Shown piece after piece: positions 24,675-35,555 of a DNA stretch of 64,000 nt; the stretch's first letter is position 1, and every line of letters starts with the position of its first letter. The stretch is from Phialocephala subalpina (taxonomy: Eukaryota > Ascomycota > Leotiomycetes > Helotiales > Mollisiaceae). A program made the position numbers and the translations under genes. The notes beneath the pieces are model-generated. The model did no database searches and was not told the DNA's origin. It saw only the letters and a program-made list of their open reading frames with translations. The DNA is taken from assembly GCA_900073065.1 (NCBI GenBank), contig FJOG01000001.1, positions 1,768,439-1,832,438 on the forward strand, given 5' to 3'.

Positions 24675-26048
24675 TCGGCTGTCTAGAAGCTGGATCTTTG
24701 GTCTTTGGGATGGATGGTGTGGAGAGAGTGACGCCAGAGGAATGTTACCTTTGAGAGTTAGGAGTGGTGAAAAGCTGAGACCACGGAGAGATCGTCCGAG
24801 ACGACTGGTAGAGATTCGGGGCTAGAAGAGATAGCCCTCGAGAGAAGATCGAGATGGGCAACGGTTAATCTTGACTCGCGAAAAAAAAGTGTAGTCAGTG
24901 ACGACGTTCCGAGTGGGCAGATGCGTCGTAGGGATGGTGCTGGATTCTCAGAGCTACAGGTGATTCGTCGGTAGATGCCGAGTGTCTATGTATAAACAGC
25001 GGATTTTAGGGGGGTGGGGAGGCGAAAACAAAAAAGGTATTAGAGAATCGAAAGGCGTCCGTGTATGCTGCCTGCTGTACGTATAAAGAAGAAAGATGGA
25101 AGAGGGCGAAGGGTGACTAGTAAAAGCTCATCATCGGTGGTGGGAGTTGGAAGGGGAAAATCTGCGATCGAGTAATGGAGAGGGTCGCTATTGTGAATCT
25201 CGCTAGACGCAACCACGCAGGGCCAGCGATAGCACCATGGCAAAAGGCCACAAATGCGTAAAGTAGAGCAGCGGCCGAGAGAAGCTGCTCGATGGGGAAA
25301 GGCATGGAAGATTGTGATTTTGGGGGCAGTGTGGGATGGCAAAGGCATCTGCTAGGGCAACTTGGGCAGCAGCAGGCCGTTCACCTCCTGTCACGGCGCA
25401 TGCGGAGTGGGGCAGCGCAGGGGAACCGCCAGAGAGGATCTGGACATCGACGCTGAAGGGGGAATCGGGGATGCCTCCGATGTGCGTATTGTCCCACTGT
25501 ACCGTATTCCGAACTTCTGGGCGGAGGTCGAGCCCAGGCGGACGACTCTCTCCGTGGGGATACCGTCACTGGCCTGGGGCATCAAGCATCAGAGGGATTG
25601 CCTTCGAGAAACCTTCCTCTGCAAAGCAGCACCCGCATGATGGGACGAGGAAGAACTCGATGTGTTCAACTCCTCGGTGATCCTACCAGGGACTGGGGCT
25701 GGGAGGTTTGTATCCACTCACGCCTGGTTAACCTTCTCGTGGCAGGCCCATGCGTCTGGCATGTACCGCACGGTAATATCTTGGGCGGGCAACTGGCTAC
25801 TTACTACTCTAGACCTGCACCCACTGCGAGACAGCGCAGTGCCAGCGTCAAGCAACTGTCACCGTTCCCCTTCTGCCGCCGTGATGAGGATGAGGCGTGC
25901 GCGTGCTCGTTCGCGTGCGGCTGTCCTGCACCGCATTTGCACAATACATTACTCGCATCGGGCGCCGTCTTCCTCTAACCGAAAGAGGGCTTCCAGCACA
26001 TCGAAATTCTTCCGAAACATGGGAAACCCAAAGGTGGTCTGATGGTTC

Positions 26049-26091
26049 GGCATCGGCATCAGCATCAGCATCAGCATCAGCATCAGCATCA
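26049..26091. repeat. Hexanucleotide microsatellite (GCATCA about x7)
   Basis: A run of GCATCA units with one variant unit (GCATCG) at the left edge. If translated it would give Ser-Ala or Asp-Ala dipeptide runs, but no gene context supports translation. Confidence 0.85.
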
Positions 26092-26400
26092 CGATTGTTC
26101 TTGTGCGACACTCCACCACGATGGTTCACCTGGTGTACCAAGCCGAGCTTCAATAATCACATCATTCGCGTTGCGACCTCGAGTTCCGAGTCAGTCTCGT
26201 GCTATCTGAGACTCTGAAGCGGCGTGGGGAGTAACCTGTTCAGTCCATGTCGCACTAGGTCGAGCATAAATCCCGATGGGACGTATAAATGTCGATGAGG
26301 ACTGCCACCTTTTCGCAGCATGGGCAAATTGAGGAATCAACCGTCGACCCCGACACCCGGTAGCCAGTAGCTGCCATGTCATGCATACGAAGAACCAGTC

Positions 26401-26424
26401 GAACCTGCGAACCTGCGAACCTGC
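26401..26424. repeat. 8-bp tandem repeat (GAACCTGC x3)
   Basis: Three perfect copies of GAACCTGC. The last copy runs directly into an 11-bp inverted repeat at 26419-26449. Confidence 0.85.
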
Positions 26425-26449
26425 TTTGCTCCGGGCTGGCAAAGCAGGT
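26419..26449. repeat. Perfect 11-bp inverted repeat, hairpin-forming
   Basis: ACCTGCTTTGC at 26419-26429 is exactly complementary to GCAAAGCAGGT at 26439-26449, with a 9-base GC-rich loop. It does not sit next to a recognised gene end. Its left arm overlaps the third copy of the GAACCTGC repeat. Confidence 0.8.
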
Positions 26450-27695
26450 CTTAGCCTATCACGAGACCGTGTTTGTCACTGTTTGCGCACCAGTTACGGG
26501 GCAGAATGCACGCCGCTCTATTTTCATATTCGCCTTCTTTGGACATGGACATCAGAAGAATCCGGTGAATGTTGAGGCGTCAGGAAGTGATGATTGACGG
26601 CAGCTTCGTTTGATGAAGTACCTTTCTGCAAGATTTCGTCTGTCGTTGTCCATGCAGTTTCTGTAAACTCTTGTTTCTTCTCAACTCGTGCTCCTTTGTC
26701 TTAGGCTTTCCAGCATGGTAAGATTTGCAGAAAAACTTTGAAGTCATACACTTCTCGAAAAGTACGACTCGAGACCTAGAACGGCTGATCCTTTGCCTTG
26801 TGATACCGGTATGGCAATCTTTAATGCGAATATAAGTGACCTATCCAAAAGTATGAAAACACGATGAATACGTTCGATGGTTCTGGACAGAGTCGCCATC
26901 GTCGTGCGAGTCTTCAATCGAAAATGTCAAAATACGGCACCCCCGACTTCCAGTGACAGTCTTGAGAAATAGGAGAGGAAGCCCCGAGGGCCATCGAGTG
27001 TAGAGTTTTCATCTGATGAATATACTCTGAGTGTACGAGACCTCGTGCTTGTTCGCCAACAGAGAAAACCCAATTGCAAGGGGAACGACGGAAATAGGTG
27101 TTCTTCCTTGAAGACAACATGAAGGCGCGAAGGGAAAACAAAGGGCGGCGGTAAGTTCCAACATATACAAATAATCCCATCCCCAAGCCTAGAAAATCGA
27201 TTATCTTCATAGGTAGGAGGTGTTGAAGTGTCACATGACACGGCGTCAGGAGCGTGACATAAACTATATTTGAAATAGTTGCTTAATTTTTAACGAGAGA
27301 TGGTTACTAACCTATTCGCTCTGCGCCAGGGCACACAAGCATTGTAGAAAGTTGGTACTCTTTCGCGAGACTGATGAGGGTAATGAAGAGTCAGGTTGAA
27401 GACAGAGCGCTCTTGTTTTCATGCAAGACTAGCACTAGCGCGGGTGGCATCTTTTGCCATTTCCTCCTCAGCCACAACGGGGACTCAAGTCCATTAACTT
27501 GAAGGTCAACATCGACAACTGTCATCACAGCATTTCAAATTCGTCGGTCCGAGATTCTTGCAAACGTGTCGAATAAGACGCGCTGTTTTATCCCATTTCA
27601 TCCCTGCCTGGGCTGTCTCATGATCGCTTTGGGCTCGCTTCACAACGTATCGTCTTCTTCCCACTCCTCATTTGGAGCACTCTTGCCGCTGCAGA

Positions 27696-28655
27696 ATGGC
27701 CTCATCGAATGATTCCTCGAAAGACGGACATGCAGAAGAGTCAAATTCAGACGCGGATTTAGCGCAGGTCAGTGAGCATTTCGTTGCAGTGTGTTTTACG
27801 CCTACGTCCCCAGGCCTTGGGAGGGTCCGGACCTGGCTACCGGGAAACAAGTCGCAGGCTGCCCTGCAAAAACTCGCTCGTGAGGCCATTTTCTGTATTT
27901 GCACATGGATGTTGTGGGAGCGCAATCGCAATCACCAGCGAACATCTGCTGTTGTGGCCCTGCCGCTGGAGATATCCAAAATCCCATGCACATCGTTATC
28001 AATCTGCGCGCTGCTCGTCTGACGTTGCTTAGACCCTTGAAGCCTTACTGACGCCACACACCTAGATTTCCGATGCATTGGTCCATATCGCAAAGTAAGA
28101 ACGTGCGTTTTCACATTGCTATCACGATTATCAGTACGACTCGCCAGCAACATCTTCCACGAGGCCTGCACTTTCTTCCGCAAAGGATCTTTACCTCACA
28201 CAACATTGCATATACGTCGAGCTTCTCCGCGGAATCTAGAAGCAATCGAAAAGATCACTTCATCGAAGCAGGGCGGTTGAGGTTTTGTTGTCGAGCTTTT
28301 ATCAGGCCAGATCGATCGAGTGATCTAGATCTCGGTCTTCTGTCCGAACCCATCCCCTCTCTTAGGCTGAGATGATCTTGACCTTTGTATCACTACCATG
28401 AAACTGTTTAAATCAACTACTACTTGCTGCTACTCTCATCAAGACTGGCTCGATTCTTCGCGTACTAACAAATAGAACAGAGGTGAAAAGACGGCGCAAG
28501 CGCTTGAGTCGCATCTTACGAGTCTCGAAAAGAAGATCGACGATTTACTTGCCAGCTTCGAAGAATCAGAACGGGCCAAGGTTGACGAAGCCAACTCTAA
28601 GGCGTCAAGTTCAAAGTCTGGAAGCAACAAGGGGGGGAATGAAGAGAAGGCTTGA
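27696..28655 (+). CDS. Small coiled-coil protein, three exons, function unknown
   Basis: Three short exons (27696-27767, 28066-28094, 28481-28655) join in frame to 91 residues, beginning MASSNDSSKDGHAEESN. The N-terminus is acidic and Ser-rich. A heptad-like helix follows (ALESHLTSLEKKIDDLLASF), and the tail is rich in Ser, Lys, Gly and Glu. Support is structural: donors GTCAGT and GTAAGA, a perfect branch-point consensus (TACTAAC) before the last acceptor, and a reading frame that closes only when both introns are removed. Introns of about 298 and 386 nt are long for this window. I do not recognise the family. The sequence looks like a conserved small fungal subunit, perhaps of a larger complex. 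Confidence 0.68.
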
Positions 28656-29611
28656 ACTGACGTTTCTATTGCCGATGCAGGAACACAGATGAGAATACCG
28701 ACAGCATTTAGAACGGAACCCAGGAATACCATGGCGACGCCCTGGAATCCTATCATCCCTAGAGTAACGATTATAGAATGGGTATACGGGAACAAATGGT
28801 CTAGACCATAGTCCCAATACGATGTTTCGTCGCCTCGCGGAGATATCTCCGAAAGCCGTTTCTGTGACAGATGCCCTGAAGAGGGAACATGGACAAGTGT
28901 GAATACGATCCGCTCGTACATGGCATTTGTTGGGGGAATTCCGAGTGGATATCAAGATACTCCCAACTGGTCGGGAGTCATCTCCGTATGGATCTTTTCC
29001 ATCGCCGGTATCGAACGTCACTGAAGGCTTGATAGCAGCTATGCACTATTCTCCGCTGCAACCATTCGACACGTTCTAGCCGCATGTCATTAATTCTACG
29101 TCAACCAAGGTTCTTCTCAAAGTAGGAGAGGCGGAACAGTTTTGTTCCTCATCTCGGACATCTCCATTGTGCATCTTTCAGATAAGGGCATGTCTCATTT
29201 TCTGCCTGTAGTAGTTTTGAAAGTATGACCGACATTAGAGAACATATACGGCAGCTTGTCATTTGAAAGTTTTGTTCTTTTCATATGGGCAGAATTTTTG
29301 TTTATAATCGATTTTTGGGAGGGTTTGTTGTATATTGCCAGTACTTGCGGTATAGAAACTGGCATCTTGACATCTCTGCTTTATATCGCCACTTTTGAAA
29401 GAGGAACGTACATTTATATTCAAATGTCCCTCGGGAGCTGCGCACTTCAATAGGCTAATGCAACATTTTTCTTGCCTTGACTCTATTTTATTGAGCTGAC
29501 TCATAACAAATATATTCACCCGTTTTCCCCTCTCGCAGATAAAACGGATCATCTTCAATCACTCAAACAAATCCAACCTCTCAGTCCAACTTTCTTTCAA
29601 GGCAAATCTTC
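28656..29611. other. Convergent intergenic region, nothing identified
   Basis: About 950 bases between the small coiled-coil gene and the broken acetyltransferase. It becomes AT-rich after 29160. No feature could be supported. Confidence 0.5.
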
Positions 29612-30930
29612 ATCTCAACTCCTTTTATCAAAGTCGATCAATCTCCTCTCCAAATACTCCCTCAAGCCCGCCACGACATCCTCCCCAATCGCACCTTCTT
29701 GCCACGTCAAACTCAACACCAATGGTCCACCCTTGATCGAAACACCGTTGCAAGCCACAGCTGGACCAGCAGGCATCCCGCATTGTGTAAAGATTAATTT
29801 CTCGAGTCTGATCTCACTTCCTTTGGCGAAGGTTGGCATGTCGACGACCCCGATGTTGGATAGTTCGTACGTGTAGCATCGAGGTGTAAGTATGCTTTCC
29901 TCACAGTATTTTTCGAGGTCTGGGATTTTGATTATGGAGAGAAGGGCGGAGGGGCCGTGGGATGGGATTTGGGAAAGCTCGGTGTTGATTTCTGAGGTGA
30001 ATTGTGAGGAAAGTGAGGCTATGAAGCTCTCTTCTTCTACTGAGTTTTCGGTTGAGGATCGGGCGAGAGTGAGAAGAGCAGAAGACGGAGAGAAAAAGAG
30101 TAATGAGGGCGTGGATGAGGGAGGTGAGTGTTGTGTTCAATTTGCGGGTGGTGTGCAGGATGCCTGGGACAGAGGAAGATGGAATGGTGAGGAAGGTGAC
30201 GCGGGAGGTGAAGGAGTGTTTTGAGATGAGGAATGGGTGCGTAAATCCATAAGGCTGAGTAGGAGTTATGGTAGTTAGTGGTGGTTCGGTTGTCTTAGAT
30301 AGGGGCTCGGTTGTTTGAGGTGATGAAAGTGTTGGGAGGAAGTCCTCGGTGTATAACGGTCTGGGAATCGTGGCCAGGACCACATAGGGCCAATCTGCTC
30401 CAATTTCCTATGTCGATGAGGATAATGCGAGGTGGAAGTTCTCGAGAAGCGTCTTGTGGAAGGCGGTTCCACTCGTGCCGTCTGCTATTGCATGATGGGA
30501 TATGAAGAGGATGTCTACTCTCTGACTGCCATCCTCGGCGACCTTTTTTTCGTGTTTCAATATCTTCAGCTTCCATGCAGGCATTTTAGTCTGATTAACG
30601 AAGAGATGTTGATGTCCGATCCCGATTTTCTTTGATAGTATAGTATCCTTGTCTCTATTCTCAGGTCTAGGATTGAGGATTTCAACAACATCCTCGAAGT
30701 GAAGTGCTGAGAGCCGGACGAAGTGAGCATCTAATTCGAATGTTCGTTCCACGAGACCATAGCATAAAACTGGATGTCGGTTGATGGTCTTCGCCAGAGA
30801 AACTTTGATAAAGTCTTCGAAACGATCCTGGGCCTCGGGTGAGAAGTTGTAGATCCAGTTACGGCGCAAGAGTAATAGTGACCATGAGCATGCCGCCCTG
30901 CATAATATCGACCAAGAAGACCTAGATTTG
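29612..30930 (-). pseudogene. Broken alcohol acetyltransferase-like gene
   Basis: The minus strand carries pieces of an ATF-type acyltransferase (alcohol O-acetyltransferase family), which transfers acetyl groups from acetyl-CoA. The N-terminal motif region GRYYAGRHAHGHYYSC, the middle block KTINRHPVLCYGL, the catalytic HHxxxDG (SHHAIADGTSG) and a C-terminal YELSNIGV block are all present but in different frames. There is a frameshift near 30855-30870, an in-frame TAG at 30408-30410 with homology continuing directly after it (EIGADWPYV), and another shift near 30030-30060. No GT...AG intron bridges these breaks. The 5' end is not clearly defined; an acceptor-like AG at about 30930 suggests an upstream exon. 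Sequence error is possible but would need three independent mistakes. Confidence 0.75.
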
Positions 30931-32236
30931 TCAATATGATGCAGTCAGATAAAAGCAGCAAAATGGCGGTATAGAGATGGAAATCAAGAGGGATATGATC
31001 TGGGATGAGTGTTTTTGCAATGGCCTAGACAATCTGGATCATTGATTGATGGTACTCTCAATTGGCGTTTGAAGATCAATGGTCTGCATACTGTGAGATT
31101 ACCATCTTAACTGGGACAATAGTTATTGTCACTTTCGGGGTAAATGTCCGAAGTCAATAAATCATTGAGGCATTGAGAATCTCACTCTACCAGCAAGTTG
31201 GCAACCCATGGCTTCACAATACCAGTTCCTGAAGGTATATTGGGCATCAAACATATGCTGCTCGAGAATAGGTCATATAATATAGGGCCCGCAATCTAAA
31301 TGACGATGCAAATGAAAAAAACTTTCTTCTTGGATAATTCAAGAGTGGTAGCTCGAAAGGGGAGCTGATCCACCCAATTTCACGTTTCGAAAGCTTGAAA
31401 AAGGTAAAACAGAACATGGAACAATCCACCAACCTGCAGGAATATTTTCAGCAGCCATGACTGCCGTATTTTGTGAAGAGCCGAAGTGATCGTACGAGAT
31501 GGAAGAGTTCGGGAAGAGAGAGAGCGAGTGCGAACTATCTTCGCGCAAGACGAAGACGAAAACAAAAAGTATCCAAACGTCGTATTTGGGACCAATGAAG
31601 TGATATCGTTCAAATGTTAAAGATTCATTTGACATGCAGTAAAGATTGAAGTGCATTTGTATGACTCTTACGAGGTTCTGGGCAACACGTGACCTTCCAC
31701 TCTCCTACACGCTGAGACCGCTCCCAGACTCACCCCGCACAATTTTGATACTCATTTACACGACAGCTGTCAAACGAGCAGCTGGGAACTTCGTGATATC
31801 GTTTGAACGTGGTACGTACTCAGTCAGGTGCTACAGCATTATCTCGTTCCAGTAATCTACGATAAGTGAAGTGGATGCATAAGTCCTGCAGCCACAGCGA
31901 GCATCGGACAAGGATCTCGGTACGCCCTTTCCTCGAGTCAGAACCCATTTTAAGAAGTATTTTTGGGTGAGAAGGAGCATGAATTGAGCTCTAAATCTCG
32001 GATTCCCCTCCTTTTTGGCTTGCAATTGCCATCTTCGAACCGTCTTTATCTGGAGCGGGGGAACTTCTCACCTTCCTGACGTATTCGTTGCGTTGCTTCT
32101 TACGGTGAGTCAATTTTCATCATTCGCCACGGGATCATATTGTACAACGCTCCATTTGTTCGTCTTCAAGATCACTAATATTGACTTAGTTCCCCAGATC
32201 AAGATCCTCAAACTCAACTGATTCTTCACTGCCAAA
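30931..32236. other. Intergenic region upstream of the aminotransferase
   Basis: About 1.3 kb. A possible 5' leader intron of the aminotransferase runs from a GTGAGT at about 32104 to an AG near 32190. CACGTGA is at 31686-31692. No coding gene is supported. Confidence 0.4.
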
Positions 32237-33790
32237 ATGAACGGACATGCTGTTGAAAGTGGGAGTCATCTCACTCAAGCTGGGATCGAAGCCGCAAAGA
32301 CCATGGCCCATGAAGAATCAGCAATCAAGGAGCTTGATGCCTCGGAGCTCAAGATTACTCGAGCTACCGCTCCACGAGTTGTCCCGGAGGTCAATTCAAA
32401 GGAAGTATTCGACATGAAGACTTGTAAGTGAAGGTCAATTCTATGCCGTTACGTTTGAAAATTATGCATATAGTGTGGTACCTCATCCAACGAAGCAATT
32501 GTACTCTCATATACTCCTTAAATGATCCAATAACAATAGCTGACGATCTTCACCTCCAGGTACTGACCACATGGTCAAGGTCACGTGGACAAGTGAATGC
32601 TCCTACTCCAACCCATCTCAAAGAGGAATTAACAGTAGTAATAGGAGATGAAGGATGGCATGCACCTGAGATAGAGCAATATGGACCTCTGACTATGATG
32701 CCGATCGCTTCATGTCTTCATTATGCTACCCAATGCTTTGAGGGAATGAAGGTCTACCGCGGCTATGATGGAAAACTTCGATTGTTCAGACCAGACAAGA
32801 ACTGTGCGAGGTTGAACATGTCTTCTGCTCGAGTAGCATTACCGCAATTCGATCCCGTCGAACTAGGGAAGTTGATGAAGAAATTCTTAGGCATTGATGG
32901 ACCAAGTAAGCTTCTTTCATAGGTCAATGTCCGATACCGTGACTAATAATGCCAGAATGGCTGCCTAAATCCAGACCTGGAACGTTTCTGTACTTACGTC
33001 CGGCCATTATTGGAAACGGATCTGAAATCGGAGTGACTGCACCGGCTGAGGTCCTTTTGTTCATGGTAGCTGTCTTGTGGCCAGACTTCTCTGCTCCTCG
33101 TCCCGGAACCAAACCAGCACCACCAGGACTCAAGTTACTGGCGTCCAAGAATGATACTCGAGCATGGCCAGGTGGATTCGGATATGCCAAAGTTGGAGCC
33201 AATTACGGACCAGCGTTTGTTGCTCACATGGAGGGCCGCAAGCTGGGATACGATCAAATTCTCTGGCTACTCGGTCCCGAGCACCATGTCACTGAAGCTG
33301 GAGCGAGCAATTTCTTCGTTGTCTGGAAGACGAAACAAGGGGCGTTGCAGCTTGTAACTGCTCCGTTGGAAGGCAAGATTATTCTGGAAGGTGTCACTCG
33401 AGGAAGTGTGCTGGAATTGGCGAGAGAACGGCTCATTGAGGGATCAAAGTACTTGACACCTGAAGTTGGAAGCATCGAGATTGTGGAAAGACAATACACA
33501 ATGCCTGAGATTGTTGAAGCTTCGAAGGAGGGACGGCTGGTGGAAGCCTTTGTTGCCGGAACCGCGTACTTCATCACGCCAGTCTCCGCCATCAACTTCA
33601 AAGACGAAGAAATTGAGATCCCCATGGGAGATGATGGTTCGAGTGGGCATTATGCTGCCTTGATCAAGAAAGTAGGGCGGCCCAAATCCCCAAATCCGAT
33701 GAAGATACTAACTTCATCTCGCAGTGGCTTAGAGATATCATGTATGGAAACGTAGACCATAAATGGGGAGTGGTCATCGACGAAGAATAG
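32237..33790 (+). CDS. Branched-chain amino-acid aminotransferase
   Basis: Exons 32237-32423, 32560-32592, 32645-32905, 32956-33671 and 33725-33790 encode 420 residues of a fold-type IV PLP enzyme. It catalyses the last step of Leu, Ile and Val synthesis and the first of their breakdown. Motifs are CFEGMKVYRGYDGKLRLFRP, WLPKSRPGTFLYLRP, and KVGANYGP with the PLP lysine, then LGPEHHVTEAGASNFF and EGVTRGSVLELAR. The tiny 33-nt second exon, holding CTDHMVKVTWT, is easily missed; without the following 52-nt intron the frame hits a stop. No obvious mitochondrial presequence is seen, so a cytosolic form is likelier. In yeast the BCATs can also transaminate the methionine-salvage keto acid. Confidence 0.93.
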
Positions 33791-34294
33791 AGATGAATAT
33801 CATTGCTCGAAGCATCCGCTGGCTTGGAATCAATAAAACAAATTCTCCTCAACGTCCTGTAAATACAAATAAGACTAGAATAGAGATATTTAGCGATGAT
33901 TCAAAGATAAAACTATCAACCCGTACTCCGATGAAATGTGGCCTGCGGATAGCCGCCGGCGCTATGAAAACAGCCTCCTCATGAAGCCAGATTTCGGTAG
34001 CCTAGTTGAAGGAATCACGTGTCCTGAAATGCTTCAAGAAGTGAACTTAAAATACCATCTCCCAACCTCAGAAAACCATAGAAGACGCTCATTTTCCAGT
34101 GATTGGATCACAAGCCACAGCGTGCAAGCGGCGTCAAATCGGCACCGAAAGAGGGGTCATTTACAGGGGATCGGCCACTAAGCAGCTTACCCTGCAGAAA
34201 CATTTCTTCCCCACGTTGTCGAACTTCCAACAGACCGCCTCGACTTCTTCAATTCTTCACATTCTACACCATAAATTCCTCACGAACCTTCAAG
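33791..34294. other. Intergenic region between tandem genes
   Basis: About 500 bases between the aminotransferase stop and the phosphomannomutase start. A TCACGTG is at 34015-34021, about 275 bases before the mutase. No gene is seen. Confidence 0.5.
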
Positions 34295-35279
34295 ATGACG
34301 GCCCCTACAGCAAACTACCCCCCGCTTGATCAGCGTCCAATCAAGAACACAATTATCCTCTTCGATGTAGATGACACGCTCACTGTTCCCCGCCGAGTAC
34401 GATTATTCTCACAGCTCTAAGGTTATTTTATGGATGAGGGCGAGTGCTGATCTGCGAAACACAAACAGAAAGCCACCCCCGAAATGCTCACCCTCCTTTC
34501 CTCCCTCCGCCAAAAAGTAGCAATCGGCTACGTCGGCGGTTCCGACCTCGCAAAACAACAAGAACAACTCGGCTCCCCCTCCATCCCCGTCACCTCCCTC
34601 TTCGACTTCTGCTTTTCCGAAAACGGACTCACAGCCTACAAACTCGGTCAAAAACTCGCTTCAAATTCTTTTATTGCATGGTTAGGAGAGGAGAAGTATA
34701 AGGAGTTGGTGAAGTTTGTGTTGCATTATATTGCGGATTTGGATATTCCGATTAAGAGGGGGACATTTGTGGAGTTTCGGAATGGGATGGTGAATATTAG
34801 TCCGATTGGGAGGAATGCGAGTGTGAAGGAGAGGAACGAGTATCAGGCTTATGATGAGGAGAATAAGATTAGGGAGACGATGGTTGGCGTGCTCAGGGAG
34901 AAGTTTCCAGATTTGGGATTGACGTGAGTAAGCCCTTTGCATAGCAGATGATGTGGACACTTTGATTTGGAGGAAAAGTGGTATGATTTAGATGGATTGC
35001 TAATCTGGTTTTGTGGAAAATAGGTATTCGATTGGTGGCCAGATCTCGTTTGATGTGTTTCCTACTGGATGGGATAAGACGTATTGCTTGACGCATCTGG
35101 AGAACGAGGCTAAGCAACCCGGTGGGGTTGAGTATACTACCATCCACTTCTTTGGCGACAAGACACACAAGGGTGGCAACGATTATGAGATCTATTCGGA
35201 CCCAAGAACGATTGGCCACTCAGTCTTGAACCCAGATGATACATACGCACAAGTCCAGAAGCTGTTCTTCGATGCGTGA
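34295..35279 (+). CDS. SEC53: Phosphomannomutase
   Basis: Exons 34295-34396, 34469-34923 and 35024-35279 give 270 residues, the normal length for eukaryotic phosphomannomutase. This cytosolic HAD-superfamily enzyme converts mannose-6-phosphate to mannose-1-phosphate, the precursor of GDP-mannose for glycosylation. The nucleophile motif LFDVDDTLT is near residue 26. [48 protein letters not shown] and [15 protein letters not shown] are diagnostic. The second exon shows the sharpest composition switch of the window, near 34676: before it, codons avoid G at the third position (CAA, AAA, GAA, GGA, CTC); after it they avoid C (TTG, GTG, ATT, AGG, GGG). Confidence 0.96.
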
Positions 35280-35555
35280 CTGCCGAGTCGAGGAGGGGAT
35301 GTGAGCATGCTTTGAATTTTAGTAGATAGAATTTTCACTTGGAGCTTGAGCGCTGTGCATCTGCGAGGTAGGTAGCTTTGGACTTCAATTCATATTCGGA
35401 TTTCTTCTCTTCGCTGTATTGGGATCATATATAGAGGAAGAAAAACAAGTAAGCAACATATTCCAAGCGCTTCCCTACAACTCCTCTTTCCAAATATGCT
35501 TGCTTGAATACTGCTCTTCAATCAAAGGGAATCGTTAAAAGCCACTACTCGTATC

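Larger units (their letters stand above)
24116..27695. other. Long gene-free region with short repeats
   Basis: About 3.6 kb with no exon I could assign to a family. The first part should contain the leader and promoter of the SAM/HMG gene, which suggests a long regulatory region. The middle (about 25200-26600) is GC-richer and has many overlapping open frames on both strands, but none shows conserved motifs. Three short tandem repeats and a strong hairpin are listed separately. Confidence 0.55.

Noticed and set aside
25640..25690. tRNA-like GTTCAACTCC box
   Set aside because: The flanking bases do not form a T stem, and no D-arm or acceptor stem could be paired.
26049..26091. GCATCA repeat as part of a repeat-rich coding gene
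   Set aside because: Both strands are open across it simply because the repeat lacks stops; flanking sequence shows no gene structure.
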